A DNA stretch of 15,000 nt from Symbiodinium natans (lineage: Eukaryota > Sar > Dinophyceae > Suessiales > Symbiodiniaceae), in NCBI GenBank assembly GCA_905221605.1, contig CAJNDS010000435.1:410001-425000 (forward strand), given 5' to 3'. This document shows, piece by piece, positions 8,460 to 15,000 of the stretch. The notes below the pieces were generated by a model. It was not told where the DNA came from, did not search any database, and saw only the letters and a program-made list of their open reading frames with translations. Within the stretch, counting starts at the first letter, position 1. The number at the start of each line of letters is the position of its first letter. Position numbers and translations under genes: made by a program.

Positions 8460-8713
8460 TGTTGTGCCTTTCTCGAACCAGTCTGAGCCTTTTTTTAGGT
8501 TTTCCCAGACCAGTTCGTAGCAAAAAAGTCCCCAGATCCCAAAGCATAAACCTCGGACCATTTCAAACCTTGTTGGGCCTTTCCCAGACCATTTCCGAGC
8601 CTTTTTGTGCCTTTCCTGGGCCATTTCTGAGATTTTTTTGGGCTTTTCCCAGACCGGTTAGACCAGTTCTCAGCGACATACTCCCCAAATCCCAAAGCAC
8701 AAACCTCGATCCG
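8460..8713. repeat. Diverged tandem repeat with CCTTTCCCAGACC units
   Basis: Repeated CCTTTCCCAGACCA, GAGCCTTTTTTT and GGGCC(T/A)TTTC elements, plus a 31-base direct repeat at 8529-8559 and 8682-8712 (153 bases apart, three or four mismatches). It yields only chance open frames. Confidence 0.75.
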
Positions 8714-8877
8714 AAGAGTAGCGCGGAAGAGGATTCGAGCAGCTATTTGGGAGGAGAGCCGACAATGAATATGTAAACACTCTCAACCCGACCACGGTCA
8801 TAAATTGGGTGGGTGGGTTTGGGAGAGGACGTGAACCTTGGCGCACACGCCCTGCGTGGTGGTGCGCGGAGCATGTG

Positions 8878-9120
8878 CTAAACCCGAAACCCTAAACCCT
8901 AAACCCTAAACCCTAAACCCTAAACCCTAAACCCTAAACCCTAAACCCTAAACCCTAAACCCTAAACCCTAAACCCTAAACCCTAAACCCTAAACCCTAA
9001 ACCCTAAACCCTAAACCCTAAACCCTAAACCCTAAACCCTAAACCCCACCCTAAACCCTAAACCCTAAGCTCTGAACCTTGAACCCTGAATCCTAAACCC
9101 TAAACCCTAAACGCTACCCC
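8878..9120. repeat. Longest pure CCCTAAA array, 3' end of intron 6
   Basis: About 22 consecutive perfect 7-mers (about 8890-9045), then degenerate copies up to 17 bases before the exon 7 acceptor. Confidence 0.96.
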
Positions 9121-9137
9121 CAAAACCCCGAGCTGAG

Positions 9138-9191
9138 GTTCGATCGGTGCTGTGCCATGCCGCAGTTCAAGTCTGTCTTCGGTGAAGTGCT
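9138..9191 (+). CDS. Predicted exon 7: end of GST-C (MPQFKSVFGEV)
   Basis: The exon completes the split Trp codon and reads FDRCCAMPQFKSVFGEVL. The P-Q-F-(K/R)-x-V-x-G-E-V motif closes the GST-C domain in eEF1-gamma. Acceptor GCTGAG ends at 9137, right after a 240-base CCCTAAA region. A GC donor at 9192-9193 is followed within four bases by TGTTTAGGG repeats. The motif is strong; the exact 3' end is less sure because a GT at 9196 is another possible donor. Confidence 0.82.
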
Positions 9192-9196
9192 GCTTG

Positions 9197-9515
9197 GTGT
9201 TTAGGGTTTGGGGGTTAGGGTTTGGGGGTTAGGGTTTAGGCTTTAGGGTTTGAGGGTTAGGGTTCAGGGTTCAGGAGTTTATGGTTTGTGGTTTGCTTTG
9301 GCGCGGCGGTTTAGGGGTCAGTGGGTTCAGAGGTCCAGGGGGGTTTAGGGTCAAGGTTTAGGGGGTTTGGGGGGTTTAAGGGGTTTGGGGGGTTTAGGGT
9401 GTGGAGGGGCTTTAGCGGGTTTAGGAGGTTCAGGGGGTTTAGGGGGTTTAGGGGGTTCAGGTGGTTTAGGGGTCAAGGGGTTGAGGGTTTAGGGGTTTGG
9501 GGGTTTCGGGTTTAG
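9197..9515. repeat. G-strand array, TTTAGGG with GGGGTTTAG variants
   Basis: Begins immediately after exon 7. The first part has TTTAGGG and TTTGGGGG copies; from about 9321 the unit lengthens to 9 or 10 bases (GGGGGTTTAG, GGGGGTTCAG). The open frame here encodes only GFRGFRGF-like repeats and is not called as a gene. Confidence 0.9.
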
Positions 9516-9829
9516 GGTTCAGGGGCCCTTCTCGAGGGGGAGATGCTGAGCCCCCCCAAATTCCACACCGCTCAACCTCCCTACAGCTTAAAGCCCTAGA
9601 CGTCCCTCAGCTTGAGGCCCTGAACCTAATCAGGGCGGTTTCTAGGGGCTTGGGGGAAGTTGCGGGGTTCCTAAAGCCAAGAGCCCCCGTCTTTTTTGGG
9701 TTTGGTTTTCGGAATTTAGCATTTTGGGAGTTTAGGTTTTGCGTTTCAAGGATTTTTTTTTGAGACCCGATAAGGCCTCAACCCCCCCATGGGTGCTGGA
9801 GTGACAGGATGTTGGTTCCCTGAAAGCCC
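9516..9829. other. Unassigned unique part of intron 7
   Basis: No recognised gene. Contains C7 runs near 9550 and 9783 and a T8 run near 9755. Confidence 0.4.
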
Positions 9830-10063
9830 TAAATTCCAAACCCCTAAACGCTAAACCCTGAACCCTGAACCTTAAACCCGAAGCCCTGAACCCTGAACCC
9901 AACCCGAAACCCTAAACCCTAAACCCTAGTAGAAAATCTCAGGGATCGGCTTGGTGGCAGGTTGTCGTGCTTGTTTCTCTGGGATGTCGGTCCTCAAACC
10001 CTAGCCCTAAACCCTAAACCCTAAACCCGAAACCCTAAACCCTAAACCCTAAACCCTCAACCC
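9830..10063. repeat. CCCTAAA arrays at the 3' part of intron 7
   Basis: Two C-strand blocks, 9830-9928 and 9995-10063, separated by about 65 unique bases. Degenerate CCCTGAA copies are common in the first block. Confidence 0.9.
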
Positions 10064-10119
10064 TGGTTCGCAAGGAAGAAATGCCAGAAGAGTGGATCCC
10101 CCACAAAAGTTATCCCGAG

Positions 10120-10147
10120 CTTCGCGCCTCCCGCGCGGGATGCCAAG
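10120..10147 (+). CDS. Predicted exon 8: short exon after the GST domain
   Basis: Twenty-eight bases read FAPPARDAK. Joining from exon 7 completes a Leu codon, and the piece leads in frame into the Lys-Ala-Pro linker. Acceptor CCCGAG ends at 10119; an earlier AAAAG acceptor near 10109 would instead add IPS before FAPPARDAK but would need another phase. The donor is GC at 10148. Codons mostly end in G or C. CCCTAAA repeats precede it (to about 10063) and TTTAGGG repeats follow (from about 10187). The call rests on phase, codon bias and context rather than a family motif. Confidence 0.5.
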
Positions 10148-10186
10148 GCGCGGAGAGTGTTGCACGAGTTGAGAGCTCCGGGGTGC

Positions 10187-10257
10187 TTAGGGTTCAGGGT
10201 TCAGGGTTGAGGGTTGAGGGTTTAGGGTTTAGGGTTTAGGGTTTAGGGTTTAGGGTA
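10187..10257. repeat. TTTAGGG array at the 5' part of intron 8
   Basis: Ten G-strand copies, TTCAGGG and TTGAGGG first and then perfect, beginning 40 bases after the exon 8 donor. Confidence 0.93.
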
Positions 10258-10507
10258 CTACAATGAGAGCTTAATACTTCTTGTGGAAGGAGGGAGTTTC
10301 CTTGGGGGCCTGGGGGTTGCTGGTTCGGGTCTGGAGTTTAGTGAGGCGGGGGTTTGAACACAGAGTCTCTTGTTTGACGAAAGACTGTTTCTCACTTTAG
10401 CAGAATTTACATGCATTTGCTTTGCCTATAAGTGCTTTACTTTGATATGGTCCTGGACCTGCACCCGACACCCGAAATGAGCCCGAAACACCCTGAACCC
10501 TGTACCC
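10258..10507. other. Unassigned unique part of intron 8
   Basis: Nothing recognisable. It is moderately AT-rich around 10370-10450. Confidence 0.4.
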
Positions 10508-10585
10508 GACCCTAAACCCTAAACCCTAAACCCTAAACCCTAAACCCTAAACCCTAAACCCTAAACCCTAAACCCTAAACCCTAG
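10508..10585. repeat. CCCTAAA array
   Basis: Ten to eleven perfect C-strand copies in the middle of intron 8. Confidence 0.95.
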
Positions 10586-10914
10586 TTACCCTAAATTACA
10601 AATCTTAAGCCCCCAGCCCGTAGCCTTGACAGAATCGGGATCCTGAGGTAGTTTAGGGTTCGGGGCATCTTGGGTCGCTCATGCGTAGGTAGGGCTTGAT
10701 TTGGAGTAATTACACAAACCTACATCACCCAGACAATTTAGACTTCGAGGCTTGGAAACTCGTTTTGGGATGGTGTGCATGGTGTACCTTAGCATGCCGG
10801 GACCCAGCATCCTTGATCCTTAAATCAGAAGAAGGATCCCAACCGTCATCTGACGAATGTTCCTTAGTACTGGGGGGTCTCTGGGTCAACCTTGCGTTGG
10901 CACACCCTGCACCC
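10586..10914. other. Unassigned unique sequence with one open frame
   Basis: An open frame at 10696-10917 includes DNLDFEAWKLVLG, but it lacks the codon bias of the exons, and I recognise no family. Confidence 0.35.
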
Positions 10915-11106
10915 TAAAGACCCTAAAACCCTCAAACCCTAAACCTAGACAACCCTACGATCCTGCAACCCTAAACCCTAAACCCTAAACCCTAAACCCT
11001 GGACCCTAAACCCTAAACCCTAAACCCTAAACCCTAAACCCTAAACCCTAAACCCTAAACCCTAAACCCCAAACCCTAAACCCTAAACCCTAAACCCTAA
11101 ACCCTA
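10915..11106. repeat. CCCTAAA array, 3' end of intron 8
   Basis: About 23 copies, mostly perfect from 10968 on, ending ten bases before the exon 9 acceptor. Confidence 0.95.
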
Positions 11107-11116
11107 GCATCTAAAG

Positions 11117-11176
11117 CCCAAGGCCAAGGCAGAGCCGAAGGCCAAAGCAGAACCGAAGGCAAAAGCGGAGCCAAAG
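11117..11176 (+). CDS. Predicted exon 9: KAKAEP-repeat linker
   Basis: Twenty codons consist of three near-perfect copies of PKAKAE followed by PK. Such Lys/Ala/Glu/Pro-rich disordered linkers join the GST and C-terminal domains of eEF1-gamma and also separate modules of tRNA-synthetase-associated proteins. The acceptor is CTAAAG ending at 11116, directly downstream of a 150-base CCCTAAA array. The donor is GC at 11177. The open frame continues past the donor to about 11215, so the 3' end may be later. Confidence 0.7.
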
Positions 11177-11216
11177 GCTGCGCCAGAGCCGCTGCTGGGC
11201 GCAAGAGTCCCCTAAG

Positions 11217-11349
11217 GGTTTTAGTGTTTTAGGGTTTTAGGGGTTTAGGGGTTTAGGGTTTTAGGGTTTTGGGGTTTTAGGGTTTCAGGATTTTTGGGTT
11301 TTAGGGTTTCAGGGTTTCAGGGTTTGATGAGGGTTTTAGGGTTTAGGGT
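11217..11349. repeat. TTTTAGGG 8-mer tract at the 5' part of intron 9
   Basis: G-strand copies of the 8-base type (TTTTAGGG, TTTCAGGG, TTTTGGGG) with single-base variation, starting about 40 bases after the exon 9 donor. Confidence 0.9.
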
Positions 11350-11464
11350 AGCTCTAAAACTTGACTTCCAGAATGCTTGCTATTCGGACACGATTCCGGA
11401 CCCCAAAATCCTCAATGAACCAAGTCTCTTCGGCCTAAGCTTCGCTCACAGCAGCCTAGAGGTT

Positions 11465-11725
11465 TGGGTTAATAGAGTTTAGAGGGTTCATAGGGTTTAC
11501 ATCGGGTTCATGGGGGTCATAGGGTTTGCAGGGTTTATAGGGCTCATGGGGTTCATCGGGTTTCTAGGGTCAAAAGGATGACAGGCTTTACAGGGTTTGC
11601 GGGGGCTTACGGGGTTCATATAGAGTAGAGTTTATAGGGTTTATATAGAGTTTATAGGGTTTATAGGGTTCATAAAAGAGTTTATAGGGTTCATATAGAG
11701 TTTATAGGTTTTTGGTTTAGGAGGG
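11465..11725. repeat. TTTATAGGG-type degenerate array
   Basis: GGGTTTATA, GGGTTCATA and GAGTTTATA copies with 7- to 9-base spacing, and a local 15-base unit near 11630-11710 (a TATAGAGTTTATAGG motif). It looks like a telomeric unit with a TA insertion that later expanded. Confidence 0.8.
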
Positions 11726-11836
11726 CTCTACTCAACAGAAGCCTCGAATTTGCCCCTGGAAGTCCTCTTGTCTGGCAGAGAGCGCACTCACGCAGAAAAG
11801 CCTGACCTAATCTTCGGGATGCTTCCCCCTTCTACG

Positions 11837-11937
11837 AACAGTCCTTAATGGGGATAGCAGTACCCCCTACTCTAATCCCCATGAAGGAGCTGTTATATTA
11901 TAATCCCTATTAAGGGTTCTAGCTGTCCTTAATGGGG
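11837..11937. repeat. Two adjacent hairpin-forming inverted repeats
   Basis: Arms AACAGTCCTTAATGGGGAT (11837-11855) and its imperfect complement (11875-11894), followed by CCCTATTAAGGG/CCTTAATGGGG arms at 11905-11937. The motif GTCCTTAATGGGG occurs in both. It may be a small non-autonomous element. Confidence 0.7.
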
Positions 11938-11974
11938 CTTGGGCTGCTTCCGAGGAGTCGTGGAGCTGCCCCCG

Positions 11975-12315
11975 AAACCCGAAGCCCTAACCCTAAACCC
12001 TCAGCCCCAAACCCCAAACCCCCAAAAGCCCAAACCCCAAAAGTCCCAAACCCCACGCCCCAAAGCCCCAAACCCTAAACCCAGAACTACACCCTCAAAG
12101 CCTCTAACCCTAAACCCTAAACCCTAAACCCTAAACCCTAAACCCTAAACCCTAAACCCTAAACCCTAAACCCTAAACCCTAAACCCTAAACCCCCAACC
12201 CTAAACCCTAAACCCCCCAAAACCCTAAACCCCAAACCCTAAACCCTAAACCCTTAAACCCCAAGCCCTAAACCCCAAACCCTAAACCCTAAACCCCAAG
12301 CCCTAAAGCCCCCAA
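11975..12315. repeat. CCCTAAA array, 3' end of intron 9
   Basis: Degenerate CCCCAAA-rich copies first, a pure block from about 12105 to 12190, then mixed CCCCAAG and CCCTAAA copies up to about 15 bases before exon 10. Confidence 0.93.
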
Positions 12316-12329
12316 GCAATCTCAGGAAG

Positions 12330-12419
12330 GGCAAGGCAGAGAAGGGCAAGGGGGAGCCCAAGGCGAAGGCAGAGCCCAAGGCGAAGACGGAGCCCAAAGC
12401 GAAGGCGGAACCAAAGAAG
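12330..12419 (+). CDS. Predicted exon 10: second KAKAEP-repeat linker
   Basis: Thirty codons read GKAEKGKGEPKAKAEP followed by two more KA(K/T)EP copies and a final KK. The composition and repeat unit match the exon at 11117-11176, so the two probably arose by duplication. An AAG acceptor ends at 12329, with CTCAG at 12325 as an alternative in another phase. A GC donor at 12420 is followed after about nine bases by TTTAGGG repeats. Upstream is a CCCTAAA-type array of about 340 bases. Confidence 0.7.
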
Positions 12420-12428
12420 GCTCCCCGT

Positions 12429-12545
12429 GGGGTTTAGGGTTTAGGGTTAAGGGTTAAGGGTTTAGGGTTTGGGGTTTAGGGTTTAGGGTTTAGGATTTGA
12501 GGGTTTAGGATTTGAGGGTTTAGGGTTAAAGGTTTAGGGTTTCGG
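12429..12545. repeat. TTTAGGG array after exon 10
   Basis: About sixteen G-strand copies with GTTAAGG and TTTGAGG variants, starting nine bases after the predicted donor. Confidence 0.93.
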
Positions 12546-12713
12546 ATGTAGGCGGATTCTTCGCGACCGTGTTTCCAAGCATTATTGCTGGGCCATTGTG
12601 TTTGTGTGGGACCGCAACGCGTTGCGGTGCGTGATGGAAGTGCCAGGAACTTTCACACTTGAGGGCCAGCCTTGTGGATTCTGTAGCGGTGTGCTGCTGC
12701 TGACCTCGTTTAG

Positions 12714-12785
12714 AAGCTGTACAAGGCACAGCAGGCACATCGCAAGTCCGAGGATCCTGCTCACAAGGCTCTCGCGGAATTTCTG
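12714..12785 (+). CDS. Possible exon with GTGAGT donor
   Basis: Twenty-four codons read KLYKAQQAHRKSEDPAHKAL then AEFL. An acceptor CTCGTTTAG ends at 12713, with CTGAC about 15 bases before it as a possible branch site. A textbook GTGAGT donor begins at 12786. It is phase 0 at both ends and would join exon 10 in frame. The peptide is helical and charged but I recognise no family. The intron before it (12420-12713) opens with TTTAGGG repeats like the others. Confidence 0.4.
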
Positions 12786-13407
12786 GTGAGTTGACGCCCT
12801 TTGGGAATGACTTAACTGTCAATCAAGAAGCCCGAAGAAACGACCTTGACCACTTCGACACTACTAGTGGTGACTCGCAACATGCTCGGCCCCGCCTAAT
12901 GCGCAGCCTCTTGACCGACACTGCCTTGCTACAAAGATGCCCGAGACAAAACCCAAATACTACCCTCAACTTTCAAACCCTACAAACCCCAAACCCTCAA
13001 CGCCGCCCTCCTCACAGCCACGAAAGGAAGCCGCGCCCGCGCCCGCCGCAGGCCTTTGGGGTTAGTTTACTTCCATCCCTAAACCGCAATGAAACCCTTA
13101 ACCTTCGTCCACGGTGTCTGCATCACCGAAGGGGCCGAGGGGCGAACCAGGAAGATTAGAGCTCGGAACTTATCACTTGGTTGCTCAATCGGTGCGCTCA
13201 GATCTCCTTGTTTGGGAGTTCGAGTCTTGGTTTCAGTTTAAGTCTAAGGTGTACTATGTCCCTGCAAAGACATCATGTGCGGTCGTTGCCCGACCCTCAA
13301 CCCCGAATAGCTACCTGGGAGTACGGCAGGCGCCATACCAAACGGCGGTGGTGACCTTGATCAGCAAATCCTCGCCGTGGGCGGCTGGGCTGTCAGGGTT
13401 CAGGACT
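12786..13407. other. Unassigned unique sequence
   Basis: Two open frames (to 13159, and 13114-13434) cross this stretch, but their codon use is unlike the exons and no family is recognised. A degenerate C-rich run lies at 12960-13010. Confidence 0.4.
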
Positions 13408-13535
13408 CCTCAAACCCTAAACCCTAAACCCTAAACCCTAAACCCTAAACCCTAAACCCTAAACCCTAAACCCTAAACCCTAAACCCTAAACCCTAAACC
13501 CTAAACCTTAAACCCTAAACCCTAGACCCTAAATT
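13408..13535. repeat. CCCTAAA array
   Basis: About eighteen C-strand copies, the first thirteen perfect. Confidence 0.95.
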
Positions 13536-13872
13536 TGGGTCTTGGACTCCCCCTTTCTACCCTTTGGGGCTTGCGGACTCCTTCTTCCCGCGCCACCTGT
13601 GAGTGCCGTCACTGCGTCGACGGAACTTGAAGGCCCATGCGTACCTATCACCCCATCAGCACGGTGCCTCGAACCCCATGATACGAGCCCTCTGAGCCCT
13701 CTTATATGGATATCATTGTGTCACTGGTGCGGCAGTATGTGGATCGTATGCGTGGTTTGGCAAGCCATGACTCCCCCGGTACGAGCAGGAGCACGGAGTT
13801 CAGAGTCTGCACCCAAAGTTCTCCTGAATAACCCTAAGCCCTACGCCACAAAACTCAGAATCCGAAACCCAG
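13536..13872. other. Unassigned sequence before the WHEP-like exon
   Basis: An open frame from 13542 runs into the WHEP-like exon, but its upstream residues are not recognisable and it probably spans intron. Confidence 0.4.
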
Positions 13873-13949
13873 GCAACCAGATCCGCGAGAAGAAAGCCGC
13901 CTTGAAAGAGCAAGGCCTTTCCGGGAAGAAGATCAACGAAGACCCCGAG
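13873..13949 (+). CDS. Probable exon with WHEP-like helix-turn-helix sequence
   Basis: The frame reads NQIREKKAALKEQGLSGKKI then NEDPE. This resembles the first helix and turn of WHEP domains (G-x-x-I/V-R-x-L-K-x-x-K ... I), small RNA-binding or protein-binding hairpins found in several eukaryotic aminoacyl-tRNA synthetases. Acceptors CCCAG (ending 13872) and CAACCAG (ending 13880) are both possible; the second is in phase 0. A GC donor at 13950 follows GAG, as in exon 2. The second WHEP helix is not found nearby. Whether it belongs to the GST gene is an inference from strand, spacing and the Lys-rich linker before it. Confidence 0.5.
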
Positions 13950-14454
13950 GCCTTGGGGAAAAGGGCTTAGCCCCTTCTAGGTTCGCCACAGCACGGCATA
14001 GAACTTCGGGTGGCTTTTGCAAGGTTTGGGGGTTTCGCCTTGTCTTGGATAGGCATCAATGATCCCCCACGGAAGCCACCAGGCGTTTCACAAGGCACGA
14101 GGGTCACAACGCGGCTTTAGTGCCTATGGTGTGGCAGCCAAAACAGGCAGGCGCCACTCGACCTTCGACTTGGCAAAGGAAACGAGGGGAGGAACCCGTG
14201 TATAACAGAAATCTCTACTACTGAATAGGGGATCCATGCGTTGAAGATTGTATGATGCCGCTTGGGGGATAGTGTCTGTGCAGGCCTAGCCGATGTTGGG
14301 TGTAGGGTCCTTCTCCACCCGAATCCCTAAACCCGTATTGCCATTTTGCTACGTTACTCCGAAGCCTCAACCCCCAAAGCCTAAAACGCTCCTCCGCCCA
14401 GATCAAAGCGCTGGTCGAGCGCCTTACTGCTCCTCGGCCCTAGAACCCCTAAAT
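13950..14454. other. Unassigned unique sequence
   Basis: No repeat array and no recognised gene. A frame at about 14105-14200 reads GFSAYGVAAKTGRRHSTFDL before a stop, with no family match. Confidence 0.35.
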
Positions 14455-14490
14455 CCCTATACCCTAAACCCTAAACCCCAAACCCTAAAG
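14455..14490. repeat. Short CCCTAAA tract
   Basis: Four to five degenerate C-strand copies immediately upstream of a 105-base unique segment. Confidence 0.8.
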
Positions 14491-14599
14491 CCCCTAAAAC
14501 CGCATTCTTGCGCCTTCTGCGGTGCTCTGTTCGCAGGGCGCTTCAAAGGGCTCCCGGTTTCTGCTTCAGGCTTGGGGGCTCGGGGCTTCCACTTCGGGC

Positions 14600-14645
14600 G
14601 TTAGGATTTTAGGGCTCCGGGTTTAGGGGTTTAGTTCAGGGTTCC
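14600..14645. repeat. Short degenerate TTTAGGG tract
   Basis: GATTTTAGGG, GTTTAGGGG and TTCAGGG copies follow the unique segment that the short C-strand tract precedes. Confidence 0.7.
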
Positions 14646-14659
14646 CGTCTATAGGACTT

Positions 14660-14860
14660 AAACCCGAAACCCTCCACCCTAAACCCTAAACCCGAAACCC
14701 TAGACCCTAAAACGCCTAAACCCTAAATCCCAAACCCTAAACCCTAAACCCTAAACCCTAAACCCTAAACCCTAAACCCTATACCCTGAACCCTAAACCC
14801 TAAATCCTAAACCCTAAACCCTAAACCCTAAACCCTGAACCCTAAACCCTAAACCCTAAA
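14660..14860. repeat. CCCTAAA array
   Basis: About 27 copies with CCCGAAA, CCCTGAA and CCTATAC variants. Confidence 0.94.
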
Positions 14861-14963
14861 GCGGATTTCCCAAGCGCCACCCAAGGCTCTGAAGGCCGGC
14901 AACAGCTAAGACCGGACCCACAGAAGCAGCCAAAAGGGTCAGCGCCAGCTTTCTTGGGATATG

Positions 14964-15000
14964 GGTTAGGGTTTAGGGTTTAGGGTTTAGGGTTTAGGGT
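14964..15000. repeat. TTTAGGG array running off the window
   Basis: Five G-strand copies at the right edge. Together with the array before it they enclose about 100 unique bases. Confidence 0.92.

Larger units (their letters stand above)
2680..12419 (+). other. Split gene locus: eEF1-gamma-like GST protein, ten predicted exons
   Basis: Ten short exon-like segments on this strand join without a frame break and read in order through a GST-type protein of the translation elongation factor 1-gamma kind. In that family the protein is the scaffold subunit of the cytosolic eEF1B nucleotide-exchange complex. From position 2707 the joined exons total 582 nt, 194 codons, with all nine junctions in matching phase. 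Spacing of motifs in the GST-C part agrees residue for residue with what I recall of animal eEF1-gamma, from the NATKDAQ helix through FLVG..VTLADI to PQFKSVFGEV. The first exon start and the start codon are not resolved. The typical C-terminal eEF1-gamma domain is not seen, so the gene runs off the window, is divergent, or is a different GST-bearing protein such as a tRNA-synthetase-associated factor. Exon boundaries are inferred by eye from homology, phase and AG acceptors, without transcript support. Confidence 0.75.

Noticed and set aside
8878-9120. CRISPR array
   Set aside because: The repeats are 7-mers without spacers in a eukaryotic, intron-containing context.
9321-9515. Open frame encoding GFRGFRGF-like repeats
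   Set aside because: A direct translation of the degenerate GGGGTTTAG array, with no coding character.
10696-10917. DFEAWKL resembling the start of the eEF1-gamma C-terminal domain
   Set aside because: It lies before both linker exons, so the domain order would be wrong. The match is only a few residues and the codon bias is not that of the exons.
13114-13434. 106-codon open frame as a gene
   Set aside because: It ends inside a CCCTAAA array, its codons are not G/C-ending like the exons, and no family is recognised.
1-15000. A chromosome-end telomere
   Set aside because: Arrays occur in both orientations across the whole window with unique sequence and exons between them. No terminal array of one strand is present.
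1-15000. Bacterial operon or phage interpretation
   Set aside because: No long coding frames, no ribosome-binding-site-led genes, and clear split-gene structure.
1-15000. tRNA, rRNA or snRNA genes
   Set aside because: No cloverleaf box motifs or conserved rRNA stretches were found by eye; a covariance-model scan would be needed to exclude small RNAs.

Overview
The window looks like nuclear DNA from a dinoflagellate or a close relative. It is saturated with plant-type telomere repeats (CCCTAAA on one strand, TTTAGGG on the other) scattered through the whole 15 kb rather than sitting at one end. There are no long genes. The coding signal consists of short pieces of about 24 to 90 bases with strongly G/C-ending codons. 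The introns I infer use GC or GA as well as GT donors, always with AG acceptors, which is a known dinoflagellate habit. The species cannot be named from the sequence.

The main content is one split gene on the + strand from about 2.68 kb to at least 12.4 kb. Ten predicted exons (about 2680-2749, 3316-3368, 4258-4338, 4495-4518, 5383-5454, 5735-5811, 9138-9191, 10120-10147, 11117-11176, 12330-12419) join in one open frame. They read as the end of a thioredoxin-like GST N-domain, a complete GST-C domain of the elongation factor 1-gamma type (motifs TWAYPVMGL, FLVGSAVTLADI, MPQFKSVFGEV), and then a Lys-Ala-Glu-Pro linker. From 2707 the chain is 582 nt (194 codons) with every phase matching. The true N-terminus is not identified and the usual C-terminal eEF1-gamma domain is not visible. 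A possible further exon (12714-12785) and a WHEP-like exon (13873-13949) lie downstream, so an aminoacyl-tRNA-synthetase-associated protein is the main alternative.

Layout. 1-2340: degenerate repeats, a GTTTTGG tract, unassigned sequence, then an 8-mer CCCTAAAA array. 2343-2396: an exon-like orphan. 2680-5811: six exons of the GST part. 5812-9137: a 3.3 kb intron holding hairpin repeats, an AAG/CAG microsatellite and a long pure CCCTAAA array. 9138-12419: the end of the GST domain and the linker exons, separated by telomere-repeat-rich introns. 12420-15000: repeats, possible exons and a WHEP-like exon.

The most striking signal is the polarity of the repeats. Just after exons the + strand carries TTTAGGG-type repeats and just before exons it carries CCCTAAA-type repeats. 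Many introns therefore begin and end with complementary telomeric sequence that could fold into a stem in the pre-mRNA and bring the splice sites together.
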